A stretch of 59,234 bases of DNA, taken from a virus. Both the position numbers and the translations under genes were made by a program. The stretch is from the IMG/VR virus record IMGVR_UViG_3300001282_000010, positions 1 through 59,234 of that record, one strand, 5' to 3'. Each line of letters begins with the position of its first letter. The stretch's first letter is position 1. This document shows, in pieces, positions 18,432 through 27,558 of the stretch. The notes below the pieces were generated by a model that saw only the letters and a program-made list of their open reading frames with translations, searched no databases and was not told where the DNA came from.

Positions 18432-19099
18432 TCCCACAACTGGTTGATCGAGGGTTTAGTTACGGTTCCGGAACACTGAGTCCGGATCTGTCACAATTCA
18501 TTGTGAACATTCCCAAGAACGCCAGTAGCTACATGTTGGACTGGGCAAGACGCCATCAGTGGATGACCGCAGTGGCAGATGATCACAGTGACACCATAAC
18601 AGAAATGATTGTGATACTGCGAGATCCACTGGATCGCTGGGTAAGTGGAATAGTGCAATACCTAAACACCTATATACTTTCGCCGCAAGGTCCCAATGGT
18701 CCTGTGTTTCCTGACGAACCATATTCGCCGCACAACTGGCCCATGGATGCAGTGCAATGGATAGACGGATACAATCAGACCACTGAGCGTTTGATATTTG
18801 ATGTTGTCAATAGGTTTGATGATCATGTGTGGTCACAGCATGAGTTTGTTGAGGACCTGTTGCCCGCAGTCAAGAGAAAATACTTCTTGTTGGATCGCAA
18901 CTTTGATGCAGCAATTGCAGACTATCTTGGATTTGCTCCATACTCGGATCTAGACTCAAACTCAGCTGGCAACAATGCCAATATGCGACTGTTGCAAAAA
19001 TTCTTTGTTGATCGACTACAGCAACGACCCGATCTTGCGCAACGTGTGATCAAGGCGTATGCAAAAGATTACGAATTAATAGCTAGAACAAAACAATGA
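18428..19099 (+). CDS. Sulfotransferase-like protein
   Basis: 223 residues. IVNIPKNASSYM (about 27-38) corresponds to the 5'-phosphosulfate loop of PAPS-dependent sulfotransferases, and VILRDPLDRWVSGIVQY (about 61-77) matches the 3'-phosphate motif RDPxxRxxS. It overlaps its neighbours by four bases, between the clamp and the DpdA-like gene. It probably transfers sulfate to a glycan or small molecule. The real acceptor is unknown. Confidence 0.75.
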   Translation: MIPQLVDRGFSYGSGTLSPDLSQFIVNIPKNASSYMLDWARRHQWMTAVADDHSDTITEMIVILRDPLDRWVSGIVQYLNTYILSPQGPNGPVFPDEPYSPHNWPMDAVQWIDGYNQTTERLIFDVVNRFDDHVWSQHEFVEDLLPAVKRKYFLLDRNFDAAIADYLGFAPYSDLDSNSAGNNANMRLLQKFFVDRLQQRPDLAQRVIKAYAKDYELIARTKQ

Positions 19100-20751
19100 C
19101 TCAAGATAATTTTACTGAAAAACAACTGGGTCCTGATGGACTAAGTCAATATGCTGTGTTCCTTCCGGCTATCTCTGGATTCTATGCAACATACATAGGT
19201 AAACAGCGTGATCCTGTAAACGGTCCTTATGTTGCTCCCAGTCGTATGCCCAGCGGTATACCAGACATGGAACAAATGAATTGGCTCAACAGTTCTAAAG
19301 CCTTGTTTCCCTACAAGTGGAGCCTGTATTCCGGTGGTCATGCCAATCTGGATTTGACCAAGCAGGACTGGTCGGAGGACATGGTTCGCAATCGCGAGCC
19401 TGGCACATTCATGCTGGGTGACTCAGGCGGATTCCAGATTGCCAAGGGCTTGTGGGAAGGTGACTGGAAGGCCAACTCAGGTTGTGCCAAAGCACAAAAG
19501 AAGCGTGACGCTATTCTCAAATGGCTGGATGGTATCAGTGACTATGCAATGACCCTGGATATTCCCACCTGGGTTATCCATGACAAGAAAGCCAGCGACG
19601 CATGTGGCATCAAGACCTTGCCTGAAGCTGTGGCAGCAACCAAGTACAACAACGAGTACTTTATGAAGAATCGTCGAGGAAAGAACGACGGCGGAACAAA
19701 GATTTTAAATGTGCTGCAAGGCGACAATCACACCAGTGCAGAATCTTGGTATCAGGAAATGAAGGACTATTGTGACCCTGTGAAATACCCGGACACACAC
19801 TTTGATGGCTGGGCCATGGGCGGGCAGAACATGTGTGACGTCCACCTGATACTTCGCAGACTGGTAGCACTACGGCATGATAACTTGTTGCAATCAGGCA
19901 CTCACGATTGGATGCACTTTTTGGGCACAAGCAAACTGGAGTGGGCAGTGTTGCTCACTGTGATTCAACGGGCCATACGGAAATATGTGAATCCAACCTT
20001 TACCATCAGCTTTGATTGTGCCAGTCCGTTCCTGGCCACTGCAAACGGTCAAGTGTATCACGAAATTGATCTAACACACAATGAAAAATGGAGCTATCGA
20101 ATGAGCCCCATTGTGGATGACAAAAAATATTCCACAGACACACGCCCATATGGACCAACTGTGGTAGCAGAAAAATTTGTGGACCACTTTGACGAAAGCC
20201 CTATCAGTAGTCAGTTGCAGATGAAGGATATTTGTGTTTACAAACCGGGTGTTCGCAAAACTGATGCAGAATTGAATGGTGAAATATTTGATCCCAACAA
20301 CATGACTCACTTTCATGTGCCACCAGATCTAAACAAAATTGGTAAGAATGGCAAGACCAGTTGGGATAGTTTTAGCTATGCCTTGCTCATGGGTCACAAT
20401 GTGTGGACACATTTAGAATCGGTGCAACGAGCAAACCAAACATTCGACGCAGGTGCCGAATGGCCATACATGATGTGGAATGAAAGTGGTGACCATGCAC
20501 GATTTGCAGACATTGTGGATGCAATTTTTGCTACCACTGATCGAGACGAGTCAGAAGCCATAATTGAACACTATTCCAAATACTGGATGGACATCATTGG
20601 CACACGTGGTTTCAAAGGCAAAAAGACCGTGAATGCTAACACAAAGTTCAATGCTCTTTTTGACGTGGAAGAGGTTGACATGATCACAGATGATGTAGTA
20701 CAATTAAGTACAGCAGCACTAGATCAACTTGAAAACGAGCAGGCAACATGA
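19096..20751 (+). CDS. dpdA: DpdA-like 7-deazaguanine DNA transglycosylase (TGT superfamily)
   Basis: 551 residues. TGT hallmarks are in order: MLGDSGGFQ (D109), LDIPTWV, ILNVLQGDN (about 210-218), GWAMGGQNM (about 238) and SFDCASPF (D307, matching the nucleophile Asp region 'FDCVxPTR' of TGT). The family swaps guanine for a 7-deazaguanine; DpdA members do this in DNA. Precursor genes folE, queD, queE and a YhhQ-like transporter lie within 14 kb, which favours DNA modification over tRNA. It would protect phage DNA from restriction. The DpdA assignment rather than tRNA TGT is an inference from divergence and context. Confidence 0.88.
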   Translation: MTQDNFTEKQLGPDGLSQYAVFLPAISGFYATYIGKQRDPVNGPYVAPSRMPSGIPDMEQMNWLNSSKALFPYKWSLYSGGHANLDLTKQDWSEDMVRNREPGTFMLGDSGGFQIAKGLWEGDWKANSGCAKAQKKRDAILKWLDGISDYAMTLDIPTWVIHDKKASDACGIKTLPEAVAATKYNNEYFMKNRRGKNDGGTKILNVLQGDNHTSAESWYQEMKDYCDPVKYPDTHFDGWAMGGQNMCDVHLILRRLVALRHDNLLQSGTHDWMHFLGTSKLEWAVLLTVIQRAIRKYVNPTFTISFDCASPFLATANGQVYHEIDLTHNEKWSYRMSPIVDDKKYSTDTRPYGPTVVAEKFVDHFDESPISSQLQMKDICVYKPGVRKTDAELNGEIFDPNNMTHFHVPPDLNKIGKNGKTSWDSFSYALLMGHNVWTHLESVQRANQTFDAGAEWPYMMWNESGDHARFADIVDAIFATTDRDESEAIIEHYSKYWMDIIGTRGFKGKKTVNANTKFNALFDVEEVDMITDDVVQLSTAALDQLENEQAT

Positions 20752-21257
20752 TTAGACCAGATCACGACGAATCAGTAAAGTTCTTTACTGGAACAGAAGT
20801 AGAACACACACCAGCATATGGCATGCCCACATTGTTTGTGGTAGGTATTCAAGAGGCGGAATGGATTGCGTATCGCTTGAATGGACGGCGTCATATCTAC
20901 TTTGGTGCTAATCAAAGTTTTCCCAATCCAGATATAAATGATGCTGCTGCGTGGAAACCTTGGGAAGACATGATCCAAGGCTTTCTTGATCGCGACTATC
21001 TATGCACCCTGGACATAGATGTTCGATGTGTAGAAGGCCTGCTGGAATCAGGATTGTGCGAACACCACAACTTTATTCCCATGATATCGGTCAAGTTGCC
21101 GTACATTCAGCAACTGGGCTACAATGCCACACTCAAACTGGATGACCGAGACTTTGACGCAACCAATCCCGGAGTATGGTGTCATAGTGTGCATGAATTA
21201 CAAAATCGAGATCACTTCACTGACTGGTCTAAATATACCAAGGACAAAACATTATGA
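20748..21257 (+). CDS. Conserved partner of the DpdA-like gene, unknown function
   Basis: 169 residues, overlapping dpdA by four bases. Recognisable pieces are KFFTGTEVEHTPAYGMPTLFVVGIQ, HIYFGANQSFPN and CTLDIDVRCVEGLLESGLCEHHNFIPMISVKLPYI. The tight coupling suggests it acts with DpdA. I do not recognise a catalytic motif. Confidence 0.65.
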   Translation: MIRPDHDESVKFFTGTEVEHTPAYGMPTLFVVGIQEAEWIAYRLNGRRHIYFGANQSFPNPDINDAAAWKPWEDMIQGFLDRDYLCTLDIDVRCVEGLLESGLCEHHNFIPMISVKLPYIQQLGYNATLKLDDRDFDATNPGVWCHSVHELQNRDHFTDWSKYTKDKTL

Positions 21258-21706
21258 ATCAACGAGAACAATCACTAGCAGACACCCGCAGCAGAATCAT
21301 GCAGCATGCCCGTCGACAAATTTGGGTCACATTCCAAAAAGAAGGAATCCATAAATATCCAGCTGCTGCCACAGATCCTGCCTTGGCCACTGGAGATGAA
21401 TATGATGTATCGTTTCTTGCTAGTCCTCACCGCCACATCTTTCATTTCAGGGTGTGGGTCGATGTGTTCCATAATGATCGGGACATCGAGTTCATCCAGT
21501 TCAAACGGTGGCTTGAGAATCTGTATCGTGATTCCACTCTGAGTCTAGATTACAAAAGTTGCGAAATGATGGCAGATGATCTTTATGCTCAGATTGCCTC
21601 CCGATATCCAGATCGTGCAATCTGGATCGAAGTGTCCGAAGATGGTGAAAACGGCGCACTGGTCAAGTATGAAACTCACCGCCCTGTTCAATCTATCAAT
21701 ATCTAA
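21254..21706 (+). CDS. Possible T-fold protein (QueD/FolE-like), function unknown
   Basis: 150 residues. FLASPHRHIFHFRVWVDVFHNDRDIEFIQFKRWLENLY has an HxH inside a beta strand, and IWIEVSEDGENGALVKYE ends like the last strand of tunnelling-fold enzymes. Helix YKSCEMMADDLYAQIASRY lies between. This arrangement suggests the T-fold shared by QueD, QueF and FolE. It sits directly downstream of dpdA and its partner, so a role in deazaguanine chemistry is possible. Fold and role are both tentative. Confidence 0.6.
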   Translation: MNQREQSLADTRSRIMQHARRQIWVTFQKEGIHKYPAAATDPALATGDEYDVSFLASPHRHIFHFRVWVDVFHNDRDIEFIQFKRWLENLYRDSTLSLDYKSCEMMADDLYAQIASRYPDRAIWIEVSEDGENGALVKYETHRPVQSINI

Positions 21707-21717
21707 AAGGAGCCATC

Positions 21718-21945
21718 ATGGCCAAATTGTCTTTCAAATCCAATCCCCGTGTAACTGAGATCTTCGAGGACCTCGAAGCGTATATGGATTTTTGTCAGGA
21801 ATACGGATATCGCTACAATGAAAGCGATCTCTACAACTTCAAGAGCTATGCATGGCAGCAGTTCAACAAGTGGCACCAGGGCAAGAATGCCAAGAACATG
21901 TGGTGGGAAGATGCTCGTAGACTGGCTGGATTTCGTCCTGCATGA
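21718..21945 (+). CDS. Small conserved phage protein
   Basis: 75 residues with a strong ribosome site (AAAGGAGCC). It is helical and rich in aromatic residues (YMDFCQEYGYRYNESDLYNFKSYAWQQFNKWHQG). No known motif; conserved appearance and correct spacing support it as a real gene. Confidence 0.65.
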   Translation: MAKLSFKSNPRVTEIFEDLEAYMDFCQEYGYRYNESDLYNFKSYAWQQFNKWHQGKNAKNMWWEDARRLAGFRPA

Positions 21946-22352
21946 GTGGATCAAGAGAAAAAGATTCTGCAGACTTTGATCTAGATCGTTTTATCAACAT
22001 GTTTGATGAAGCACTGACCAGTCAAGACCCGCGAGTGATTGACGCCTTGCGGGGCTTGTTGATGATTGTTGCACTAACAAGACCTGAAGCCAAGACTTCT
22101 GTTGAGCGTGGTCCGCTGAGAAGATTAGTGAATGATGTCACCAACCTAAATAGAAGACTAGGTGTTGTTGAAAATCGTGTGTTGGCCGAAAGAGACCGAG
22201 CTATCGCAACAGCCAAGTACAACGGCACAACATTTGGGCAAGTTGAAAGTAGACTTTATCCCAACGAGACCTGGGCACAAGATCAACAGGTACAGAGTTT
22301 GAGAGATCAGTATATAAAAGATCAGTATATAAAAGGACTAGTAAACAAATGA
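21942..22352 (+). CDS. Hypothetical coiled-coil protein
   Basis: 136 residues, ATGA overlap with the previous gene. The middle LRRLVNDVTNLNRRLGVVENRVLAERDRAIA is predicted coiled coil. The end repeats DQYIKDQYIKG, matching a direct DNA duplication at about 22308-22334. Function unknown. Confidence 0.6.
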   Translation: MSGSREKDSADFDLDRFINMFDEALTSQDPRVIDALRGLLMIVALTRPEAKTSVERGPLRRLVNDVTNLNRRLGVVENRVLAERDRAIATAKYNGTTFGQVESRLYPNETWAQDQQVQSLRDQYIKDQYIKGLVNK

Positions 22353-22933
22353 CCAAATGGCCATTGGTTAGTATTTCCAAGGATAACACCAGTTGGGTTG
22401 CTTTGGAAAATATTTTTACTGACCAAGAGCTGGATGAAATTGTTATTCAAGGAAACAGGGTAAAAAAAACATCCGGTACTGTGAGCGGTTCAATTTCGGA
22501 TTATCGTGTTTGTGATATTGCATGGTTAAAGTCTGACGAGACAGAATCAGATTTTGACTGGGTGTACGCTACTTTAACCGATGCTATTAAAAAAGTCAAT
22601 AACGAGTATTTTCAATTTGACTTGACCCACCTGACTGCGTTACAATTCACAGTGTACGATGGAAAAAATAACAGCAATTATCAAAAACACATGGATCTTG
22701 GACGACCGTTTCCTAACAGGAAGTTGAGTTTTAGTATTCAATTATCAGACGACAACGAGTACACTGGTGGGGATCTAAGATTCCACTACATCAAAACTCA
22801 ACCAGAGATTGCACCAAGAACTAGAGGAAAAATAATTTTCTTCCCAACCTGGATGGTTCACGATGTTACTCCGGTGACTCAAGGCATACGATACAGTTTG
22901 GTAGGTTGGGTGAACGGTCCAAATTTTAAATAA
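22349..22933 (+). CDS. 2-oxoglutarate/Fe(II)-dependent dioxygenase (prolyl-hydroxylase-like)
   Basis: 194 residues. The iron-binding H-x-D is YQKHMDLG (H113, D115), followed by LSFSIQLSDDNEYTGGDLRFH. The distal His and 2OG-binding Arg are in GKIIFFPTWMVHDVTPVTQGIRYSLVGWV. This is the standard P4H-like jelly-roll order and length. Phage members are common, but substrates (protein, DNA or glycan) are mostly unknown. It precedes a run of glycan genes. Confidence 0.88.
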   Translation: MTKWPLVSISKDNTSWVALENIFTDQELDEIVIQGNRVKKTSGTVSGSISDYRVCDIAWLKSDETESDFDWVYATLTDAIKKVNNEYFQFDLTHLTALQFTVYDGKNNSNYQKHMDLGRPFPNRKLSFSIQLSDDNEYTGGDLRFHYIKTQPEIAPRTRGKIIFFPTWMVHDVTPVTQGIRYSLVGWVNGPNFK

Positions 22934-22948
22934 ACAAAGGCATATTTT

Positions 22949-24154
22949 ATGAGAAAACTATACTACATGGGACTTGAAAGTTACAAAGCCCGTTACACTC
23001 TACAACTAACAGAATGGAATCGGCGTGTGTTTGATCGTCGTGGACTAGATGTTGTTTATGTGCCTGGCATAACTATAGATAACACACAAGCCATCAGTGT
23101 TGGCCAAGTTCTGGACGCACACGGGCGCAGTTACTTTGGTATGAGCCAGATGATGAACTTGGTGCAACTCATGAAGAATGGTGAGGTCACACATGAAGAC
23201 GTTATCTATTTTGAAGACATGTTTCAGCCAGGTATCGAATCACTTCCGTACATACTGGACCAGGTACCTGCTGAGCTGCGGCCTCGCATTTACGTGCGTT
23301 GTCTCGCTCAGTCTATCGACCCTGATGATTTTGTTCACGTGTGGGGTATGGCTAAATGGATGGGACTTTATGAGCAAATGGTTAATGAGTTTGTAACCGG
23401 AGTACTTGCCACCAACGAAGAGATGGTTGCCCACATGCGTGTTGCAGGCTGGACGGCTCCTATCTACAACATCTCAGGTCTGGCGTTTGGCAAAGAAGAA
23501 GTACAAGAACGTGTGGGCGGAGCAGCCGGTATTCTTCCGTTTGCCCAACGCCGTCATCGTGTGGTATTTTCTGCAAGATGGGATCAGGAGAAGCAACCGG
23601 ATTTCTACATGGATCTAATTGAAGCATATCATCGCCGTCATCCCTTGACTGCTGTGGAGTTTTGCATCTGCTCAGGCGGTGTGTTAAAGTCCAACAATGA
23701 CTCCTACATGGCCAGAACCCATGAACTAGAAGCAGCAGGTAAACTGACTATTCACCAAGATCTAGGCAAGAATGAATACTACAACATTGTCAATGACAGC
23801 CGTGTGGTGTTCAACTGTGCGCTGCAAGACTGGGTATCAAACACAGTGAGTGAAGCAGACGCACTAGGCGCCAATGTGCTGTATCCCGCGTATAGAAGTT
23901 TTCCTGAAACGTTTGCCAACGATCACGAAAGACTGTATGTGCCCTGGAGCATAGAAGATGCTCTAAACAAACTGGAAAAGTTATTGTTAGTGCCACACAA
24001 GAACATGGGCCGGATCAGTGACTGGACAGATGGCACAGTGGATCGTGTGATTGATATCATCGAAGGCAAAGGCGACATCTGGGCCAGAGATGGCAATCGA
24101 TATCGCGATCATGCTGCCACAGCCAAATATCGACTACAACAGGCTCAATCATGA
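22949..24154 (+). CDS. GT-B glycosyltransferase
   Basis: 401 residues. The C-terminal half has a GT4-type pattern: RHRVVFSARWDQEKQPDFYMDLIEAY, HPLTAVEFCICSGG, then VVFNCALQDWVSNTVSEADALGANVLYPAYRSFPE, where E in 'TVSEADALG' matches the EX7E nucleotide-sugar contact region. The next gene is a GalE-like epimerase and overlaps by four bases, so the donor may be a UDP-hexose (inference). Confidence 0.8.
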   Translation: MRKLYYMGLESYKARYTLQLTEWNRRVFDRRGLDVVYVPGITIDNTQAISVGQVLDAHGRSYFGMSQMMNLVQLMKNGEVTHEDVIYFEDMFQPGIESLPYILDQVPAELRPRIYVRCLAQSIDPDDFVHVWGMAKWMGLYEQMVNEFVTGVLATNEEMVAHMRVAGWTAPIYNISGLAFGKEEVQERVGGAAGILPFAQRRHRVVFSARWDQEKQPDFYMDLIEAYHRRHPLTAVEFCICSGGVLKSNNDSYMARTHELEAAGKLTIHQDLGKNEYYNIVNDSRVVFNCALQDWVSNTVSEADALGANVLYPAYRSFPETFANDHERLYVPWSIEDALNKLEKLLLVPHKNMGRISDWTDGTVDRVIDIIEGKGDIWARDGNRYRDHAATAKYRLQQAQS

Positions 24155-25101
24155 GCACCATTGTAGTTACAGGTGCCGCAGGTTACATTGGCGGCGAAAT
24201 TGCACTGCTGTTGAAAGACGCAGGACACACAGTGGTTGGCATTGATCGCAGACCTCTGCCGCATCATCTTCAAGATGTCATGGACTTTGTGCAAGCAGAC
24301 TTTGACAGCGATGAATCTTATCGTAAATTGATTTCTGTACAACCCACAGCCGTCATACACTGTGCAGGCACCAGCTTGGTTGGTCCCAGTATTCTGCGCC
24401 CGTCTGAATACTACCACAACAATGTGGTCAAGACTCTTAATCTGTTGAACATTGTTATGGCTGCTATACCCCGAGCCAGATTTATCTTTAGTTCAAGTGC
24501 AGCAGTGTATGGTGAACCTGTTATGACTCCGTGTCACGAAGTTGATCCCAAAGAACCCATCAGTCCCTATGGTGAAAGCAAGCTGATGGTAGAGCAGATC
24601 TTGGCGAGTTATCATCGTGCGTATGGACTGGACTATGTGGCATTTCGTTACTTCAATGCCTGCGGCGCAGACAGTCAAGGTCGCCACGGACAAGAACCCG
24701 GAGCCACACACATCATTGCTCGAGTGCTAGAAAGTATCATGCAGGGGCAAGAGTTCACACTCAATGGCATTGACTATGCCACACCAGATGGCACCTGCGT
24801 TCGGGACTATGTGCATGTGGAAGACATTGCACGGGCGCACAGACTGGCTCTGGACCCTCAACTGGAACCAGGTGTGTACAATCTAGGCACCAGCACAGGT
24901 GTTAGCAATCAAGAAATTATCACACAAGCACAACAAGTCACTGGACATGCTGTGGTCATGACCATTGGTCCAGCTAGACCAGGCGATCCTCCTGTACTGA
25001 CTGCTAGTGCAGCCAAGATTGATGAGATCTCTGGTGGTGCATGGCGACGGCATGATCTACATGACATGATATCGCATGCATGGGCATGGTACAATCGATA
25101 A
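24151..25101 (+). CDS. galE: UDP-glucose 4-epimerase-like NAD-dependent epimerase
   Basis: 316 residues (GalE about 338). NAD-binding GAAGYIGGEIALLL (residues 8-21), catalytic S in FSSSAAVYG, and YGESK (Y146, K150) are all present. FRYFNACGAD and a PDGTCVRDYVHVEDIARAH block are typical of GalE. It probably interconverts UDP-glucose/galactose or a related sugar for the adjacent glycosyltransferases. Confidence 0.92.
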   Translation: MSTIVVTGAAGYIGGEIALLLKDAGHTVVGIDRRPLPHHLQDVMDFVQADFDSDESYRKLISVQPTAVIHCAGTSLVGPSILRPSEYYHNNVVKTLNLLNIVMAAIPRARFIFSSSAAVYGEPVMTPCHEVDPKEPISPYGESKLMVEQILASYHRAYGLDYVAFRYFNACGADSQGRHGQEPGATHIIARVLESIMQGQEFTLNGIDYATPDGTCVRDYVHVEDIARAHRLALDPQLEPGVYNLGTSTGVSNQEIITQAQQVTGHAVVMTIGPARPGDPPVLTASAAKIDEISGGAWRRHDLHDMISHAWAWYNR

Positions 25102-25102
25102 C

Positions 25103-25699
25103 ATGTTCTGCAAGATACTTGAGTTTGAAACTGCACTGGCTGAATACACCGGTGCTCCTTATGCGATCATGACTGATTGTTGCACACATGCCATTGAGCT
25201 TTGCTTGAGGCATGACCAAACAAAGACGGTCACGTTCACGCCCTACACCTATCTAAGTATTCCCATGCTGATGCACAAGCTGGGCATTGAATACTCTTAC
25301 CTAGATCATGAATGGCAGCGTTGGACCACTGAGTATCAGTTTCACAACACCAGGATCTGGGACAGTGCTAGACACATGGAACGCAACATGTATCGCAAAG
25401 GACAGATGCAGTGTGTGAGCTTTGGGCACGGCAAGCCCTTGAGCGTGGGTCGTGGTGGCGCTATCTTGTTGGACGATCGTGATGCATATCAGACCATGAT
25501 TCAGCAACGCTACGACGGTCGCGATCTCTCTATCGCACCCTGGCCTGCACAAAGAACATTTCGAGTTGGTTATCACTATAAACCCACCATAGAAGAAGCT
25601 GTACAGGCTCTGACTGTACTACAAGGATTTGAGCAGACACCACCCAACATGCCTCTGGTAGTTTATCCTGATTGCAGAGAAATTACTATTACATCTTGA
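25103..25699 (+). CDS. Short DegT/DnrJ/EryC1-like aminotransferase homologue
   Basis: 198 residues from ATG 25103; an in-frame ATG at 25076 inside galE is possible but less likely. FETALAEYTGAPYAIMTDCCTHAIELCL matches the N-terminal block and VSFGHGKPLSVGRGGAILLDD the PLP-lysine block of DegT-type sugar aminotransferases, with Lys conserved. Family members are usually about 370 residues, so the C-terminal domain is missing. It may be a minimal enzyme for an amino-sugar or an inactive relative. Confidence 0.75.
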   Translation: MFCKILEFETALAEYTGAPYAIMTDCCTHAIELCLRHDQTKTVTFTPYTYLSIPMLMHKLGIEYSYLDHEWQRWTTEYQFHNTRIWDSARHMERNMYRKGQMQCVSFGHGKPLSVGRGGAILLDDRDAYQTMIQQRYDGRDLSIAPWPAQRTFRVGYHYKPTIEEAVQALTVLQGFEQTPPNMPLVVYPDCREITITS

Positions 25700-25724
25700 C
25701 ACTACGACCTAAATAGTGTATACT
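25696..25724 (+). promoter_or_regulatory. Sigma70-type promoter for folE
   Basis: TTGACA (25696-25701), 17-base spacer, TATACT (25719-25724), 42 bases before the folE start. Confidence 0.85.
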
Positions 25725-25765
25725 TAACAAACGCAATCCACTGCGCTATCATCGGAGAATAAAAA

Positions 25766-26464
25766 ATGGACACAAGTAAAAATTTATCGCAAGTGATTCG
25801 CGATCGAATGAACAACGACGGCAAAAGATTCTGGGCCGGCGATAATATTGCAGATTATCTTGAAGAAGACGACAAAGAAATCTTGGTCAACGAAGCCACT
25901 GTGGCATTCGAAGGTGTGCTAGACAGTCTACTAATTGATCGAGAAAACGATCCCAATAGCCAAGGCACAGCAAGACGCTTGGCCAAGATGTACTACAACG
26001 AAATTATGGCAGGAAGATATGAACAAGCTCCCGACGCAACAGCATTTCCAAATGATTCAGCAGACCGTTACGAAGGTATGTTGGTGGTACGTAGCGAGTT
26101 GCGCTCTATGTGCAGTCATCATCATCAGCCCGTTAGTGGGGTCGCTTACATTGGCATCATCGCCGCACAAAAACTTATTGGTCTTAGCAAGTACACTCGT
26201 ATTGCTCAGTGGTGTGCTCGTCGCGGGACTCTCCAGGAAGAACTTTGCAACGACATCGCCAGAGAAATAATGAAGGCTACTGACACCGACGATGTAGCTG
26301 TGTACATACAGGCCATTCATGGCTGCTGTGAGAATCGCGGCATCATGGCACATAGCAGTCTTACACAGACCACAGTACTCAAAGGTGCATTCAACACTGA
26401 CCAAAGCACCAAGAAAGAGTTCTTTGACAACATCAAACTGCAACAGGAATTTGCACCACGATGA
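25766..26464 (+). CDS. folE: GTP cyclohydrolase I
   Basis: 232 residues with its own promoter and GGAGAATAAAAA ribosome site. SMCSHHHQPVSGVAYIGI contains the zinc/catalytic Cys-His cluster, followed by LIGLSKYTRIAQWCARRGTLQEEL and VAVYIQAIHGCCENRGI with the second zinc Cys region. The enzyme turns GTP into dihydroneopterin triphosphate, the first step toward 7-deazaguanine. Together with queD and queE it supplies the DpdA-like transglycosylase. Confidence 0.93.
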   Translation: MDTSKNLSQVIRDRMNNDGKRFWAGDNIADYLEEDDKEILVNEATVAFEGVLDSLLIDRENDPNSQGTARRLAKMYYNEIMAGRYEQAPDATAFPNDSADRYEGMLVVRSELRSMCSHHHQPVSGVAYIGIIAAQKLIGLSKYTRIAQWCARRGTLQEELCNDIAREIMKATDTDDVAVYIQAIHGCCENRGIMAHSSLTQTTVLKGAFNTDQSTKKEFFDNIKLQQEFAPR

Positions 26465-26580
26465 AACAGTACATTTCCAACCAAGCTCGCACTGTGTTTT
26501 TGCCCTGGGAACCGGGCATGATTGAGTGGTTGCAGGCCAACTATCCCTACAGTCGATATCACGTGGTGGAGGTGGCATGA
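26461..26580 (+). CDS. Small coupled protein, unknown
   Basis: 39 residues (MKQYISNQARTVFLPWEPGM...). It starts inside the folE stop (ATGA) and its own stop overlaps the ATG of the HIT gene in the same way. That double overlap is the reason to call it. It may exist mainly to couple translation. Confidence 0.5.
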   Translation: MKQYISNQARTVFLPWEPGMIEWLQANYPYSRYHVVEVA

Positions 26581-26981
26581 CTCAGTATGACACACTAGGG
26601 CATGCTGCCCGAATGGGTTCTGCACCCTGGAGTCAAGTGGCAGCGGAACTGAGTAGCGTTCGCGTGGCGGTGTTTCGTGATCTCTTTCCAGTCACCCACG
26701 GTCACTTGTTGTTTGTGCCTAGAATCAATACACCAGCAGTGATCCGAGACTGTTTTGAATCTGCACTGGCCGAAGGCAACCGAATGGTTGCAGCCGGAGA
26801 ATGCGATGCATTCAACGTGGGCATGAACTCTGGTGCTGCTGCTGGACAAACAGTAATGTATCCACATGTGCATTTGATTCCTAGACGCACCGGCGACTGT
26901 GCTGATCCTGTGGGCGGAGTGCGGGCAGTGATCCATGGCCAAGCCAACTATCATTCTGGCGGCTATCAATTGCCAGCATAA
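26577..26981 (+). CDS. HIT family nucleotide-binding protein
   Basis: 134 residues from ATG 26577 (ATGA overlap); the upstream extension in this frame lacks homology-like sequence. FPVTHGHLLFVPR and MYPHVHLIPRR give the histidine-triad active site (HxHxx type). HIT enzymes hydrolyse nucleoside phosphoramidates or dinucleotides. Its place between folE and queD suggests nucleotide metabolism, not necessarily deazaguanine synthesis. Confidence 0.88.
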   Translation: MTQYDTLGHAARMGSAPWSQVAAELSSVRVAVFRDLFPVTHGHLLFVPRINTPAVIRDCFESALAEGNRMVAAGECDAFNVGMNSGAAAGQTVMYPHVHLIPRRTGDCADPVGGVRAVIHGQANYHSGGYQLPA

Positions 26982-27043
26982 GTACTGATCTAACAGCGGC
27001 CTTTCTGGCATCATTCCCGCTATACAAACTCTGCTGCCTATGC

Positions 27044-27049
27044 TATAAT
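27044..27049 (+). promoter_or_regulatory. Extended -10 promoter for queD
   Basis: TGCTATAAT (27041-27049) carries the extended -10 TGn element; no good -35 is visible at the 17-base position (TATACA at 27021). It lies 17 bases before the queD start, and the same TGCTATAATAC core recurs in promoters at 38592-40439. Confidence 0.65.
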
Positions 27050-27065
27050 ACACATAGGAGAAATC

Positions 27066-27548
27066 ATGGCACAAAAATTCTTTAGTACAAAAACATACAA
27101 GCAAATTGGACCTGTTGCTTATCGTCAGTGGCGTGCAGATAGCCACTGCAATTTGATTCATGGTTATGCCATGAGCTTTCACTTTGAATTCGAAGCAGAC
27201 ACATTAGATGCCCGTAATTGGGTCACAGACTTTGGCGGTCTAAAGCCTCTCAAGGCCAGTCTCGAAGAATGGTTTGACCACACCTTGCTGGTGGCACAAG
27301 ATGATCCCATGCGTGAACACTTGTTGGAACTGGGCAGACTCAAATTGGCCAAGATTACTGAAGTTGAACGCACTGGCTGCGAAGGCATTGCTGACTTTTT
27401 GTACAAGTATGTAAATGGTATTTTCTTGCCCAACTGTGGCACTGAAGAGGCGGCTCGTGTTTGGTGTACCAAAGTAGAGGTACGTGAAACCGATTCAAAC
27501 ATGGCGGGGCGTCAAGGCCGTCGTGAAGACAATGAAGACTTATTTTAA
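27066..27548 (+). CDS. queD: 6-carboxy-tetrahydropterin synthase
   Basis: 160 residues with ribosome site TAGGAG. ADSHCNLIHGYAMSFHFEFEA holds a catalytic Cys (C31) and zinc His residues; VTDFGGLKPLKASLEEWFDHTLLV carries the DFG and DH motifs; VEVRETDSNMA carries the Glu of the active site. QueD makes 6-carboxytetrahydropterin from dihydroneopterin triphosphate, the second step after FolE. Confidence 0.92.
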   Translation: MAQKFFSTKTYKQIGPVAYRQWRADSHCNLIHGYAMSFHFEFEADTLDARNWVTDFGGLKPLKASLEEWFDHTLLVAQDDPMREHLLELGRLKLAKITEVERTGCEGIADFLYKYVNGIFLPNCGTEEAARVWCTKVEVRETDSNMAGRQGRREDNEDLF

Positions 27549-27558
27549 AGGAAACACT

